NCBI GenBank assembly: GCA_045430305.1 | Contig: JAILXW010000001.1 | Coordinates: forward strand, 806,001-870,000 | Reading direction: 5' to 3' | Source of the DNA: Agarilytica sp045430305 | GTDB taxonomy: Bacteria > Pseudomonadota > Gammaproteobacteria > Pseudomonadales > Cellvibrionaceae | Length of the DNA: 64,000 nucleotides | Part shown: positions 38,282 through 47,119 of the stretch, in pieces | Layout of the letters: the number at the start of each line of letters is the position of its first letter | Numbering within the stretch: position 1 is the stretch's first letter | Program-made: the position numbers and the translations under genes | Notes under the pieces: generated by a model | Database searches by the model: none | Told to the model about the DNA's origin: nothing | The model's input: the letters and a program-made list of their open reading frames with translations, nothing else

Positions 38282-39336
38282 TACGACGCACCCCCATAAT
38301 ATTCATTAATTTGTCTATTAGTTACTTTCTCTAGATTTTCTTTTGAATACAGCCAACAGTTGTACCATTCAGACGTTTGCCTGACACTCTCACCAATAGA
38401 CAACCTCTGTTTCCATTTTAGCTGTTTAATTGCGCTCGCAGGATCTAGCGCCAGAGTACTAGTCTCGACAAATCCTCGATTCTCTTTTGTATACCAATCT
38501 AAACCTTTAACATAAAGGCTAAACATATCAATTACATCTCCAACTGAAACGTTCGAGTCCAAAGGACCAATATTAAAAACGTTGTATCGATTCGAGTCAT
38601 CCTTCGCAATATGCTCAACCCCTTTCAAATAACCGTCAAGTACATCCAACACATGCTGCCAAGGGCGGGTAGAGTTTGGCGACCGAATTTCCAGTTGCTG
38701 TTTTTTAGAAATAGATCTAAATGTATCTGGAATTAAGCGATTTTCAGACCAGTCCGCCCCCCCTATAACGTTTCCAGCTCTTATACTAACTAACTTTATT
38801 CGATCTTTAAAAATACTTTCTGAGTAACTTCTGATTAGGAACTCAGTGCACGCTTTAGATGAGGAATAAGGGCAATTACCACCTAACTCGTCAGACTCTC
38901 TATAAGGCCATACCCACTCTTTATTCCGGTATGTTTTATCTGTAGTAGCAATTGCTACATATTTCACACTGGCACAAGAAGATATAGCATCCATCAAATT
39001 CAAAGTGCCCGACATATTTGTCGTCCACGTTTCATAAGGATCTAAATAACCTTCTGACACCAATGCTTGAGCTGCAAAATGTATAACAATATCAGGTTGC
39101 GATAAATTGATTGACTCTGTTAGTTTTTGTCTATCGCGGATATCTCCCAAAATACAATTTTCTATTTTGTCTTTCATGCCACATACAGAGTGGATTCCAT
39201 AGCTATACCCTTCGTCTTTTGAGTATCCAGTTACCCGCGCACCAAACTTAGTCAGAATTTGTTCTAACCAACCTCCCTTAAACCCTGTATGACCAGTTAA
39301 AAAAACTTTCTTGCCTTCCCAAAACTCCTTATTCAT
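38281..39336 (-). CDS. rfbG: CDP-glucose 4,6-dehydratase
   Basis: RfbG converts CDP-glucose to CDP-4-keto-6-deoxyglucose with bound NAD+. The 351-residue extended SDR has KVFLTGHTGFKGGWL, HFAAQALVSEGYLDPYETW, and IATTDKTYRN...YSSSKACTE, with the catalytic YxxxK in its CDP-glucose-dehydratase form, plus RAGNVIGGADWSENRLIPD, a signature of this group. The ATG at 39336 (GGGATGGGAA just upstream) is preferred over an in-frame GTG four codons earlier. It overlaps the aminotransferase end by 8 nt. Confidence 0.92.
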   Translation of the reverse strand: MNKEFWEGKKVFLTGHTGFKGGWLEQILTKFGARVTGYSKDEGYSYGIHSVCGMKDKIENCILGDIRDRQKLTESINLSQPDIVIHFAAQALVSEGYLDPYETWTTNMSGTLNLMDAISSCASVKYVAIATTDKTYRNKEWVWPYRESDELGGNCPYSSSKACTEFLIRSYSESIFKDRIKLVSIRAGNVIGGADWSENRLIPDTFRSISKKQQLEIRSPNSTRPWQHVLDVLDGYLKGVEHIAKDDSNRYNVFNIGPLDSNVSVGDVIDMFSLYVKGLDWYTKENRGFVETSTLALDPASAIKQLKWKQRLSIGESVRQTSEWYNCWLYSKENLEKVTNRQINEYYGGAS

Positions 39337-40462
39337 TTCCCATCCCACCCTTGATTTCAGCTACTACAATTTTCTGCTCTTCTTCAGTAATATCATGAAA
39401 GCTCGGTAGGTTTATACCTGAAAGAGATACACTTTCGGCAACAGGAAACTCGCGAGATTGATTTTCAAACATTGGGAATTTTGTAATAGGGTAAAAAAAT
39501 GGACGCAGCCCAATGCCTTTTTTATTAGCTACTGCTAATATCTCATCTCTGTCATTTTCAGTCAGCCCAGACTTAATAACAGCAGGCAACCAATACGAGC
39601 TTTTACATAGACCTATTTCTTTATTTAAAACCAAGTCGCTACCAACAAAGTTCTTTTCATAGATATCAAAAATCTTCCTTTTTTTAGCTATGAATTCATC
39701 CATACGCTCAACCTGAGCTAGACCTATAGCAGCCTGCACATTAGACATTTTGTATTTCAGCCCAATTTCATCCATCCAAAAAGAAACATGTTTAGACGGC
39801 ACTCTTCCATGATTCGATTGAACAGACGCACTATCATAAAAATCTTTATTGTTGCAAACCAACATACCCCCTTCACCGGTCGTCATTGTTTTAGTACCGT
39901 GAAAAGAATAAACTGAAAAATCGCCAAAACTTCCCGCCTGCTTTTCGTCCCAGGTCGAACCTAGGCCCTCAGCGGCATCCTCTATAAGAAAAACATTATT
40001 CCTTTTAGCAATATCCTTTAGCCTTTCCATGTCAGGCATTGCTCCATATAAATGAACAACAATTATCGCCTTAGTTTTATCTGTAATTGCTCTTTCTACT
40101 TGCTCTAAATCCAAACAAAAGTCATTCGGGTCAATATCAACAAATACCGGAGTCGCTCCCTGATATGTAATAGGTGCAACAGACGCGATCCAGGTAACAA
40201 CTGGAACAATCACCTCGTCACCGGGACCGATACCTAAAGTTCTCAATCCAAGGTGTAGTGCTCCCGTACAACTTGAAGTTGAGATCGCATGATTGACGCC
40301 TATATAGTCTGCAAAAGAATGTTCAAATTTTGAAATATATTCATAACATTTAGCCCCCCAACCATTTTCAACTGCATCACTACCGTATTTAATTTCTAAC
40401 TGCGTGATACTAGGCTTTGCAAACGGGATGTTGTTTTGATACTGTCTTTCGCCACCACTCAT
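39329..40462 (-). CDS. DegT/DnrJ/EryC1/StrS-family sugar aminotransferase
   Basis: The 377-residue PLP enzyme has YSFHGTKTMTTGEGGML with the Schiff-base Lys, STSSCTGALHLGLRTLGIGPGDEVIVPVVTWIASVAPITYQGATPVFVDID and LIEDAAEGLGSTW. Lying between rfbF and rfbG, it probably aminates a CDP-4-keto sugar (at C4 by family preference), giving an amino-deoxyhexose. The start is the ATG at 40462, which overlaps the rfbF stop (ATGA); a longer reading into rfbF is spurious. Confidence 0.85.
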   Translation of the reverse strand: MSGGERQYQNNIPFAKPSITQLEIKYGSDAVENGWGAKCYEYISKFEHSFADYIGVNHAISTSSCTGALHLGLRTLGIGPGDEVIVPVVTWIASVAPITYQGATPVFVDIDPNDFCLDLEQVERAITDKTKAIIVVHLYGAMPDMERLKDIAKRNNVFLIEDAAEGLGSTWDEKQAGSFGDFSVYSFHGTKTMTTGEGGMLVCNNKDFYDSASVQSNHGRVPSKHVSFWMDEIGLKYKMSNVQAAIGLAQVERMDEFIAKKRKIFDIYEKNFVGSDLVLNKEIGLCKSSYWLPAVIKSGLTENDRDEILAVANKKGIGLRPFFYPITKFPMFENQSREFPVAESVSLSGINLPSFHDITEEEQKIVVAEIKGGMGNE

Positions 40463-41235
40463 CCCCAAACCCTCCAAGGACAGTCGTCCTCCAACCAAAG
40501 TTTTTCCAAGTAATTCCGCTCGTATATTGTATCCATTGGCTGCCAAAAACCTTGATGAACAAAAGCCCCCAGTTTTCTCTCTTTAGTTAACCTATCTAAG
40601 GGCCCCTCCTCCCAAACACAATCGTCTGAATCAATACAATCTATTACTCTTTTGTCAACCACAAAAAAGCCTCCATTAATCAGACCAGTCGAAGACTTAT
40701 CTTTTTCTTTAAATGCGACCACTTTCTTATGATCATCATCTAGAACCAAATGACCAAACCGAGCAGGAGGGTGAACTGCCGTCAACGTTAATAAGTTATC
40801 GGAGCGTAAGTGTTGATCGACAACCCTATTTATAGGAAGATCTGTAACAGCATCGCCGTATGTCAGCAAAAATTGATCCGTATCAATATAATCTTTCACT
40901 CGAGCAAGCCTCCCACCAGTCATTGTATGTAGACCGGTATCCACCAACTCTATTTTCCAGGGTTCAGAATCAGAATCGCTATATTCTATATTGTTTTTTT
41001 GTAGATCAATTTTTAGATTGGATTTATGACCGAAATAATTTAAGAAAAACTCTTTAAAAACATAACCTTTATACCCCAGACAAATTACAAAATCCGTAAA
41101 TCCGTAAAAGGAATATATTTTCATAATATGCCATATGATCGGCATACCCCCCACTTCAACCATCGGCTTGGGCCTTACGCTAGTCTCCTCGCTTAATCTA
41201 GACCCTAAACCACCCGCAAAAATCACTACTTTCAT
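40459..41235 (-). CDS. rfbF: Glucose-1-phosphate cytidylyltransferase
   Basis: RfbF makes CDP-glucose, the entry to CDP-deoxysugars. The 258-residue nucleotidyltransferase has VVIFAGGLGSRLSEETSVRPKPMVEVGGMPIIWHIMKIYSFYGFTDFVICLGYKG and the family-specific VDTGLHTMTGGRLARVKDYI and TYGDAVTDLP. The ATG has a GGGTGAT site. It is the first of the CDP-sugar genes, with ATGA-type coupling to the aminotransferase gene. The gap to wzz upstream is only 37 bp. Confidence 0.93.
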   Translation of the reverse strand: MKVVIFAGGLGSRLSEETSVRPKPMVEVGGMPIIWHIMKIYSFYGFTDFVICLGYKGYVFKEFFLNYFGHKSNLKIDLQKNNIEYSDSDSEPWKIELVDTGLHTMTGGRLARVKDYIDTDQFLLTYGDAVTDLPINRVVDQHLRSDNLLTLTAVHPPARFGHLVLDDDHKKVVAFKEKDKSSTGLINGGFFVVDKRVIDCIDSDDCVWEEGPLDRLTKERKLGAFVHQGFWQPMDTIYERNYLEKLWLEDDCPWRVWG

Positions 41236-41272
41236 CTAATCACCCTAATACTAAAATTATTTTCTTAGAATA

Positions 41273-42220
41273 CTATTTGTCGTTGTTTAAAAACTCTTTA
41301 CCAAAAACTACTACCACCCCAAGACCAAACCCAAGTAACGTTAGCAACACACAAATTACTGCCCTTCTTGGTTTTATTTTCATTTCCGGAACATAAGCCG
41401 GATCTATAACAGCAAAAACATATTCGTTTCGCGTATTTGCTATCATTATTGTCTTTATTTGTTCTTCAACGAGCTGATAAAAAACGGTTCTCATGTCAGA
41501 AACAGATGTACGGCTTAATTCTTCGTTTAAGTAGACGATACTCCTTTCAGCATTATCAATATGCTTTTGGCGCATGGAATTATTAATCTCCTCCACCACG
41601 AGATCAGCCCATTTTTTTGCAATATATGGAGAGTAATGCTCAACAGATATTCTAACTAACGAACTTTTTTTATCTTCTACTACAGAAATTTTTTTCTTAA
41701 TTGAGTCATAAATTTCCAAATCACTTGGCCCTTCTTTTAGAGGGGGTTTAACAGGCCGAATCCATTTTTGTTTTTGGAAATCATACAGGGTTTCATCATA
41801 TATAATTTTGTTACCAGCTGGCTCCCACTTCTTAAAAGCCATAACCTCCAATATCAGGTTATGTTTCTTTACAAGACTCACTAAAAACTTTCTTGATTTA
41901 ATAGTCGCTAGTGCATTAACCACGTCATCACTGGAACCACCTCCAATATTGATACCAGCCAAACTAGCCAAGCCACCCAATTGAGACATCGACGCTGACA
42001 ACCCCCGCCCCTGCGACTCCTTAGACGGCGAAAGCAACACATCAGATCGATATACATTTTGTAAAGATAAAGAATAGAACACCGCAAACAAAGAAAAAGC
42101 TATAGTAATTATTAGCATCAGCCATTTCCCCTCCCAAAAAACATGGGCAACTTTTTTTAAATTAATCTCTCCGATATCAGAGTCCGGAGAACTATATGAA
42201 ACTCTGTTTTTAACTTCCAC
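41273..42220 (-). CDS. Wzz-type chain-length determinant (polysaccharide co-polymerase)
   Basis: The 315-residue protein has two transmembrane segments (about residues 33-53, WLMLIITIAFSLFAVFYSL, and near the C-terminus, AVICVLLTLLGFGLGVVVVFG). Between them is a periplasmic coiled-coil region that starts with the conserved YRSDVLLSP and ends with the Pro-rich AYVPEMKIKPRRA motif before TM2. No cytoplasmic tyrosine-kinase domain is fused, so it is Wzz-like rather than Wzc-like. The likely start is the GTG at 42220 after GGTGGGG; a TTG four codons upstream is possible. Confidence 0.86.
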   Translation of the reverse strand: MEVKNRVSYSSPDSDIGEINLKKVAHVFWEGKWLMLIITIAFSLFAVFYSLSLQNVYRSDVLLSPSKESQGRGLSASMSQLGGLASLAGINIGGGSSDDVVNALATIKSRKFLVSLVKKHNLILEVMAFKKWEPAGNKIIYDETLYDFQKQKWIRPVKPPLKEGPSDLEIYDSIKKKISVVEDKKSSLVRISVEHYSPYIAKKWADLVVEEINNSMRQKHIDNAERSIVYLNEELSRTSVSDMRTVFYQLVEEQIKTIMIANTRNEYVFAVIDPAYVPEMKIKPRRAVICVLLTLLGFGLGVVVVFGKEFLNNDK

Positions 42221-42286
42221 AACCCCACCCAATAATTTTTTAGCTAGTTAATTATTTAACAGAATGATTTTAAAATATCTTGAGGA

Positions 42287-42640
42287 TCATTCTTTAGGTG
42301 ACCCAACTTCTTTTTTAAGTCTTGCTATCTCAGCCTTCAACATCACATACTGTTCTTGTCTATTTTTCAGAAACCTTAAAGTAACTGCAGTCTTTTCTTT
42401 AAGTCCACTAGGAGTCAAAATATAAACATATCCAAACTTAGATTTTGATTTGGCAAAATTCCCTACTTTCACCCACCCCACCTTTATCAACTCCTGCAGA
42501 CAATAGTTGGTCTTACCCAAACTAATTCCGACAGATTCTGCAAGCTCTCTCTGGCTCAAATCTGGCCGATCTTCTAACTCTTTTAATAACTTGTATTGCA
42601 ACTCGTCTGGCAACTTCGGATCGGAAATTCCTGCGGACAT
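42287..42640 (-). CDS. MarR-family EPS-associated transcriptional regulator
   Basis: The 117-residue protein has a winged-helix core (LQYKLLKELEDRPDLSQRELAESVGISLGKTNYCLQELIKVGWVKVGNFAKSKSKFGYVYILTPSGLKEK) and a C-terminal helix. This wording is characteristic of the small MarR-like regulators found at the head of exopolysaccharide clusters. It sits between wecA-like and wzz, so it could control the locus or act locally on elongation. The ATG at 42640 with GGTGA upstream is preferred to an in-frame GTG at 42652. Confidence 0.84.
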   Translation of the reverse strand: MSAGISDPKLPDELQYKLLKELEDRPDLSQRELAESVGISLGKTNYCLQELIKVGWVKVGNFAKSKSKFGYVYILTPSGLKEKTAVTLRFLKNRQEQYVMLKAEIARLKKEVGSPKE

Positions 42641-42711
42641 TATACTAATCACCGTTCACTCTATGAACAAAACAATTAAACCTTCACGCTGTTGAAGCAC
42701 AACTCAAAGTT

Positions 42712-43773
42712 TTATATAAGGTTTTTTCTAGCCCAACGAATTAACCGCCAAGATCTTTTCATAACGACTTGGTAAGCCAAAATAAATCCGACCGCGAGAA
42801 AAAATGATGCTAACTCAGGGTAACCTTGCTGCGTCATAAGCACACCCAACCCCACAAAGCCGAATTGGATGAGTATCATGACATGTAAAGTTTGGTGCTT
42901 TTTGAAACCCGCTCGTAAAAAAATATGGTGAATATGTGTTCTGTCTGGCGTCATTGGGGATTTACCGCGTTTAATTCGACGATACATAATGGTGAACATA
43001 TCAGTCATCGGTAGGAGTACCAGCCACAAAGAAGTGATTGGGCTAAATGCCGCTTTTTCACCTTGCGAACCAACAATAAGGAGCGCACCTAAAGAAAGCC
43101 CCAAGAACATGCTGCCAGCATCGCCCATAAATACTTTTTTGAAGTTTTTACGTGTGGGGCTGCCCCAGATATTAAAAAGAAGAAAGGCTGCTGTCGCACC
43201 CACAAACGTTAAGCAAAGGTATTGCAGATTAACGTCGCCGTTCATCCCGAACAATGTGATTAGCGCAAGGAACGACACTATTGCTACGGAACCAACAAGA
43301 CCATCCATTCCATCAAGGAAGTTAAAGGCATTCATGGCACCCATTAAGGAAAGTATTGTGAGCGGGTAGCTTAGTATACCCGCTTTTATTTCACCCAGGC
43401 CTAACAAGTTGCCAAAGCTTTCTATGCGAACGTCGAGACCGTAAACAAATATACTGCAAATAAGTATTTGGCCGATTAAGCGCGAACGCACGCTAATGTC
43501 GTAGCGGTCGTCTACCATACCTAGAAACACGATTAACCCGCCTGCAAGCAAGAAAAGTCGTATAAAGAGAGGTTGCTCTAAAAAGAAAAGCGTCGTGATG
43601 GAGACACTAAGGTAGATAGCGATCCCTCCGACCAGCGGTATCAACCCGTCGTGTTGCTTCCGCCCACCGGGTTTATCGACAAGGTCGGCCCAGAAGGCTA
43701 TGGGTTTTAATACTCTTACGATGGCAAAGGCGATCAAAAAAGAGAACGCCAGTATCACTAGCCCTTGGTCCAC
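42712..43773 (-). CDS. wecA: Undecaprenyl-phosphate GlcNAc-1-phosphate transferase-like (WecA family)
   Basis: WecA-family enzymes start repeat-unit synthesis by moving a HexNAc-1-phosphate to undecaprenyl phosphate. The 353-residue polytopic protein (about ten to eleven transmembrane segments) has DKPGGRKQHDG, MVDDRYDIS, NAFNFLDGMDGL, KVFMGDAGSMFLG and the cytoplasmic DRTHIHH loop, the full set of family motifs. It starts at GTG 43773 with AAGGTAA upstream. The base composition is closer to core genes than the AT-rich genes that follow. Confidence 0.9.
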   Translation of the reverse strand: MDQGLVILAFSFLIAFAIVRVLKPIAFWADLVDKPGGRKQHDGLIPLVGGIAIYLSVSITTLFFLEQPLFIRLFLLAGGLIVFLGMVDDRYDISVRSRLIGQILICSIFVYGLDVRIESFGNLLGLGEIKAGILSYPLTILSLMGAMNAFNFLDGMDGLVGSVAIVSFLALITLFGMNGDVNLQYLCLTFVGATAAFLLFNIWGSPTRKNFKKVFMGDAGSMFLGLSLGALLIVGSQGEKAAFSPITSLWLVLLPMTDMFTIMYRRIKRGKSPMTPDRTHIHHIFLRAGFKKHQTLHVMILIQFGFVGLGVLMTQQGYPELASFFLAVGFILAYQVVMKRSWRLIRWARKNLI

Positions 43774-43869
43774 GTTATTACCTTTTGTGTGCGTGCGAGT
43801 TTTCTATTTATATTCGTACAGCAATTTTTTTGATTTTAATTTTGCTTACACGCTCGCTAAGTTGATCGT

Positions 43870-45288
43870 TTAGGATCTTCCAAAGTTGTCTTCAAATCTT
43901 ACAATATCGTCTTCACCCAGATAGCTTCCACTTTGCACTTCAACAAGCTGAAGCGGCACTTTGCCAGGGTTGGTCAAGCGGTGTTTTTCCCCCAAAGGGA
44001 TATATACCGATTGGTTTTCACTGAGAATTAACTCTTCATCACCGCGCTGAACAAGTGCGGTGCCCGTTACCACCACCCAGTGCTCGGCTCGGTGGTGATG
44101 CATTTGAAGCGAAAGGCTGGAACCTGGCTTCACTTCAATGCGTTTTACTTGGTAGCGCTCGCCTTCGTCGATGGAATCGTAACTCCCCCAAGGGCGGTGC
44201 ACTTCACGGTGTAGTTCAAACTCACTGCGGTTGTTCTCTTTTAGCCAGTCTACGACCTTTTTAACGTCTTGCGTTTGATTTAGATTGACAACAAGGGTGG
44301 CATCATCAGAATCAATAACGGCAATATCTTTTAGGCCAATACCCGTAATGAGTTTTTTGTCGCTATGAAGAAGTGTATTTTCACAATTGATGGCGAATAC
44401 ATCGCCTTCAGTGGCATTCCCTTTGGCGTCTTTTTCTGAGCTTTCCCATAAAGATTGCCAGCTGCCCAAATCGCTCCAACCACAATCAAGCGGTACACAC
44501 CAAGCAGCATCGGTTTTTTCCATCACTGCGTAGTCAATGGAAATATCTTTGTTTTGCTCAAAGGCTTCTTGGCTAAGGCGGATAAAATCGAGGTCTGTTT
44601 GCGCAGACTCTAACGATGCCTTACAGTGGGCAATCATTTCTGGCTCGTCCTTTTCTAGCTCTTCTAAAAAGGTTTTGGCGGAAAAAACAAACATACCGCT
44701 ATTCCAGAAATATTCGCCACTTTCGAGATATTGTTCCGCGGTTTCCTTGTTGGGCTTTTCAACAAAGCTGTTGATCGCTGCCCCACTGTCGGTTTTTGCA
44801 TCCGCATTAATATAGCCGTAACCCGTTTCTGGTTGGGTAGGCACGATACCAAACGCCACCAGCTTACCTTCACTTGCCTTTTCTACCGCTTCATCGAGGG
44901 CAAACTGGAAAGCATTTTTATCTTTGATTTGATGATCTGCAGGCAATACAACCAATATTGCTTTTTCGCTCTGCTTCAGCGCTTGCAACGCTGCGACAGC
45001 AATCGCTGGTGCAGTATTACGGCCTACCGGCTCAAGAATGATGTGAGGGTCGATCCAACACACTTCACTTAACTGATCTGCGACCATAAAGCGCTGTGCT
45101 GCATTGCACACAACAATAGGGGCTTCTAAATGGCTGACACGGTTGTAGGTGTGCTGCAACATGGTGTGATCACCATAGAGCTTATGCAACTGTTTTGGGA
45201 AAGCCTTACGGGACTTGGGCCAGAGGCGAGAGCCACTTCCCCCTGACAAAATAACAGGGACGACTGTCGAAGCAGATTTTTGAACCAT
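43870..45288 (-). CDS. manC: Mannose-1-phosphate guanylyltransferase / mannose-6-phosphate isomerase
   Basis: This bifunctional enzyme makes GDP-mannose and interconverts Man-6-P and Fru-6-P. The 472-residue protein has an N-terminal nucleotidyltransferase domain (VPVILSGGSGSRLWPKSRKAFPKQ, then FVEKPNKETAEQYL and FWNSGMFVF) and a C-terminal cupin isomerase domain (HRPWGSYDSIDEGERYQVKRIEVKPGSSLSLQMHHHRAEHWVVVTGTA). It has full AlgA/ManC/CpsB length. The ATG has an AGGTC site. It probably supplies GDP-Man to the polysaccharide, although it may have wider roles. Confidence 0.92.
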   Translation of the reverse strand: MVQKSASTVVPVILSGGSGSRLWPKSRKAFPKQLHKLYGDHTMLQHTYNRVSHLEAPIVVCNAAQRFMVADQLSEVCWIDPHIILEPVGRNTAPAIAVAALQALKQSEKAILVVLPADHQIKDKNAFQFALDEAVEKASEGKLVAFGIVPTQPETGYGYINADAKTDSGAAINSFVEKPNKETAEQYLESGEYFWNSGMFVFSAKTFLEELEKDEPEMIAHCKASLESAQTDLDFIRLSQEAFEQNKDISIDYAVMEKTDAAWCVPLDCGWSDLGSWQSLWESSEKDAKGNATEGDVFAINCENTLLHSDKKLITGIGLKDIAVIDSDDATLVVNLNQTQDVKKVVDWLKENNRSEFELHREVHRPWGSYDSIDEGERYQVKRIEVKPGSSLSLQMHHHRAEHWVVVTGTALVQRGDEELILSENQSVYIPLGEKHRLTNPGKVPLQLVEVQSGSYLGEDDIVRFEDNFGRS

Positions 45289-45524
45289 TTTATGACCTGT
45301 TTATTATCTTAGTTTGCTGCAACCGCACGCGATTATAGCGGAATGTCAGCGTCGCGTACCGGCGGCTTCGTTAATTTTGGTTGAGTTTTACGCCATTATT
45401 AGACGCAAAGCCACTAATTGGGCCCCTAGGCTATTGATGCGTTCTTTTTTAGGACTAAGTAACGGCGGGGGAAGCAGACTAGAGATCCACTCCAATCAAC
45501 ACACCTGAAGCCGAACACCACGTT

Positions 45525-45542
45525 TGTAGGATATATCTCACA
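45525..45542 (+). promoter_or_regulatory. GacA-box-like upstream activating sequence, sRNA copy A
   Basis: TGTAGG-ATATAT-CTCACA is an 18-bp imperfect palindrome that fits the GacA/UvrY box (TGTAAG-N6-CTTACA). Its centre lies about 67 bp before the inferred RNA start, as in known rsmY/rsmZ promoters. The same 18 bases precede copy B. Confidence 0.7.
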
Positions 45543-45599
45543 CTCAGCACTGACTTTGTCGCCTATATTCTCTTGTCTCTTTTCTGAATAATACGCATC

Positions 45600-45814
45600 A
45601 ACAAGGAGGTACACACGGAAGTCACAAGGCCAAGGTTGGCCGATGGATACGCCAAGTTACTACTTCGCCTCAGGATGAGGCTGGTAGGGAATCATGGAAA
45701 GCTAGCGCCAGGACGGCGTTCACCAAGGAAATGGATTTGGGTTCTTCTCTTGAGATTAACCTAAGGTGATAAAAGGGAAGCTGAGTCATCGGTTGTGGGG
45801 CTCGGCTTTTTCTT
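45600..45814 (+). ncRNA. RsmZ/CsrB-like CsrA-sequestering sRNA, copy A
   Basis: An approximately 215-nt transcript is inferred from a -10-like AATAAT (about 45587-45592) to an intrinsic terminator. It contains ten GGA triplets (including AAGGAGG, ACGGAAG, ATGGATA, CAGGATG, CAGGACG, AAGGAAA and ATGGATT), the binding signature of CsrA/RsmA, several in small hairpin loops. The GacA-box-like palindrome upstream supports control by a GacS/GacA-type system. Such RNAs titrate CsrA, which typically regulates motility, biofilm polysaccharide and secondary metabolism, and both of the latter are encoded beside it. The exact ends are estimates. Confidence 0.72.
45778..45814 (+). terminator. Intrinsic terminator of sRNA copy A
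   Basis: AAGCTGAG pairs with CTCGGCTT (one G-U pair) around an 18-nt loop and ends in a T-rich run. Confidence 0.75.
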
Positions 45815-45874
45815 TGTCATATGATTTTGCGCTCCGCTCTTCTTCCCTTACGCGAGAAGCAAGCCTTCGGCCTT

Positions 45875-47119
45875 TTAAGCTCGAATAATCGAACGTAGCT
45901 TTACCTGGTCACCTTCGCAGACATTGGTTATTTCGGCGTGTTTCTCCCAGCTTTTAAATGCTTCTATTACTTCGTCAGCAATTAATTTTACCTGGGTTTT
46001 AGGGAGACCGAATATTTTTCCTAGCGCATGAGCCTCTTTCGCATAAGGAGGCGATGGGGAATGCTGGTAACCGGCAATATGGTATGCACCACGCGCCAAT
46101 GACGGAACCAAGTCATAGGCCGGGGCGAGCTGATACCCTTCTCCACGGTTGATCAGACTAAAATTGCGCTCATGATCATCGGTGTTATTGATTCCACGAT
46201 TGAAAAGCATGATACGAAGTAGTTGCTGTAGATCATACTCCACTGAAATAGAATATTTTCGGATAATATTTGCTATGTCGTCATATCGAAATACACCATT
46301 ATTATCTGACTGAGTCACTGTCGATTTCAGCAGCGCATTGATTGTAATAAGGTGATGCCGGTGGTTTGCGCATGTATCAAAACGCTCAAGTAGCAATACC
46401 TCTCGACCGTTAATTCCGCGTTCAATCACTCCACCAAAAACATTGATGCCGGCTTCTTTTGCCATTAGTAAACACGCCAGCTCAACACGAGCATTATTGT
46501 ATTCGTCGTGTTGAAGCCGGTTGAATTTGGCGAGATATGCTTTTCCATTTTTTTGAATAAGTGCCTTAGGTCGCGCCCCTCCTATGCCCGTTCCCGCATT
46601 TGCAAGATAGAGCAGGCTTAGCTCATCAAAATCTGCGTTTTCAATATTGTTCTCATCAACATGCTGGGCTGCACTTTCGGCTTTTTGCAATTGACTGAAT
46701 TCGCATCCAAATTCATATAGAGGGTTATTTCCTTCGGATACAAATTGTATCGCTCCGATTCGACTCCCCCCCATAAGCGCAAGACTATCTATGCAGCTGT
46801 GATGGCTAATCTTTTTTTTGTCACGATAGAACGAGAGATAAGATAGAACCTTTCTTCCCCACGCGTCCGGGAGGTAATCGTCGAGAACTCCAGGAATTCC
46901 GCCAACGCAGCGAAATTGAAACTCTTTATTTGAGAGCGGAAGCTGTAATGGGTCGAAGGGAATGGCAGAAGCGATGTCAAGGTACTGAGGGGTATATCGA
47001 AAACCAAATTGATTCAACCTTCCGTCGGTTTCAACACAAACCGCTTGAGCAGCATTGATCACGCCCATACTAGGAAGATTAAGGTAAACATCGTACTTCT
47101 GCTTTCTGCTATTCGTCAT
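45875..47119 (-). CDS. hipA: HipA-family serine/threonine kinase toxin
   Basis: HipA-type toxins phosphorylate tRNA synthetases or other targets and cause growth arrest and persistence. The 414-residue protein has the HipA N-terminal subdomain (VYLNLPSMGVINAAQAV...), the Gly-rich loop GTGIGGARPKALIQ, the Lys in AYLAKFNR, and the catalytic block NRGINNTDDHERNFSLI followed by AYDLVPS with the Mg-binding Asp. All catalytic residues appear intact. The ATG at 47119 overlaps the hipB end by 11 nt, so it is coupled. The pair lies between two sRNA gene copies. Confidence 0.9.
   Translation of the reverse strand: MTNSRKQKYDVYLNLPSMGVINAAQAVCVETDGRLNQFGFRYTPQYLDIASAIPFDPLQLPLSNKEFQFRCVGGIPGVLDDYLPDAWGRKVLSYLSFYRDKKKISHHSCIDSLALMGGSRIGAIQFVSEGNNPLYEFGCEFSQLQKAESAAQHVDENNIENADFDELSLLYLANAGTGIGGARPKALIQKNGKAYLAKFNRLQHDEYNNARVELACLLMAKEAGINVFGGVIERGINGREVLLLERFDTCANHRHHLITINALLKSTVTQSDNNGVFRYDDIANIIRKYSISVEYDLQQLLRIMLFNRGINNTDDHERNFSLINRGEGYQLAPAYDLVPSLARGAYHIAGYQHSPSPPYAKEAHALGKIFGLPKTQVKLIADEVIEAFKSWEKHAEITNVCEGDQVKLRSIIRA

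Noticed and set aside
45426..45614. Open reading frame over the promoter side of sRNA copy A
   Set aside because: It covers the GacA box and promoter of the sRNA on the opposite strand, has no protein-like features, and the matching frame is not kept in copy B.
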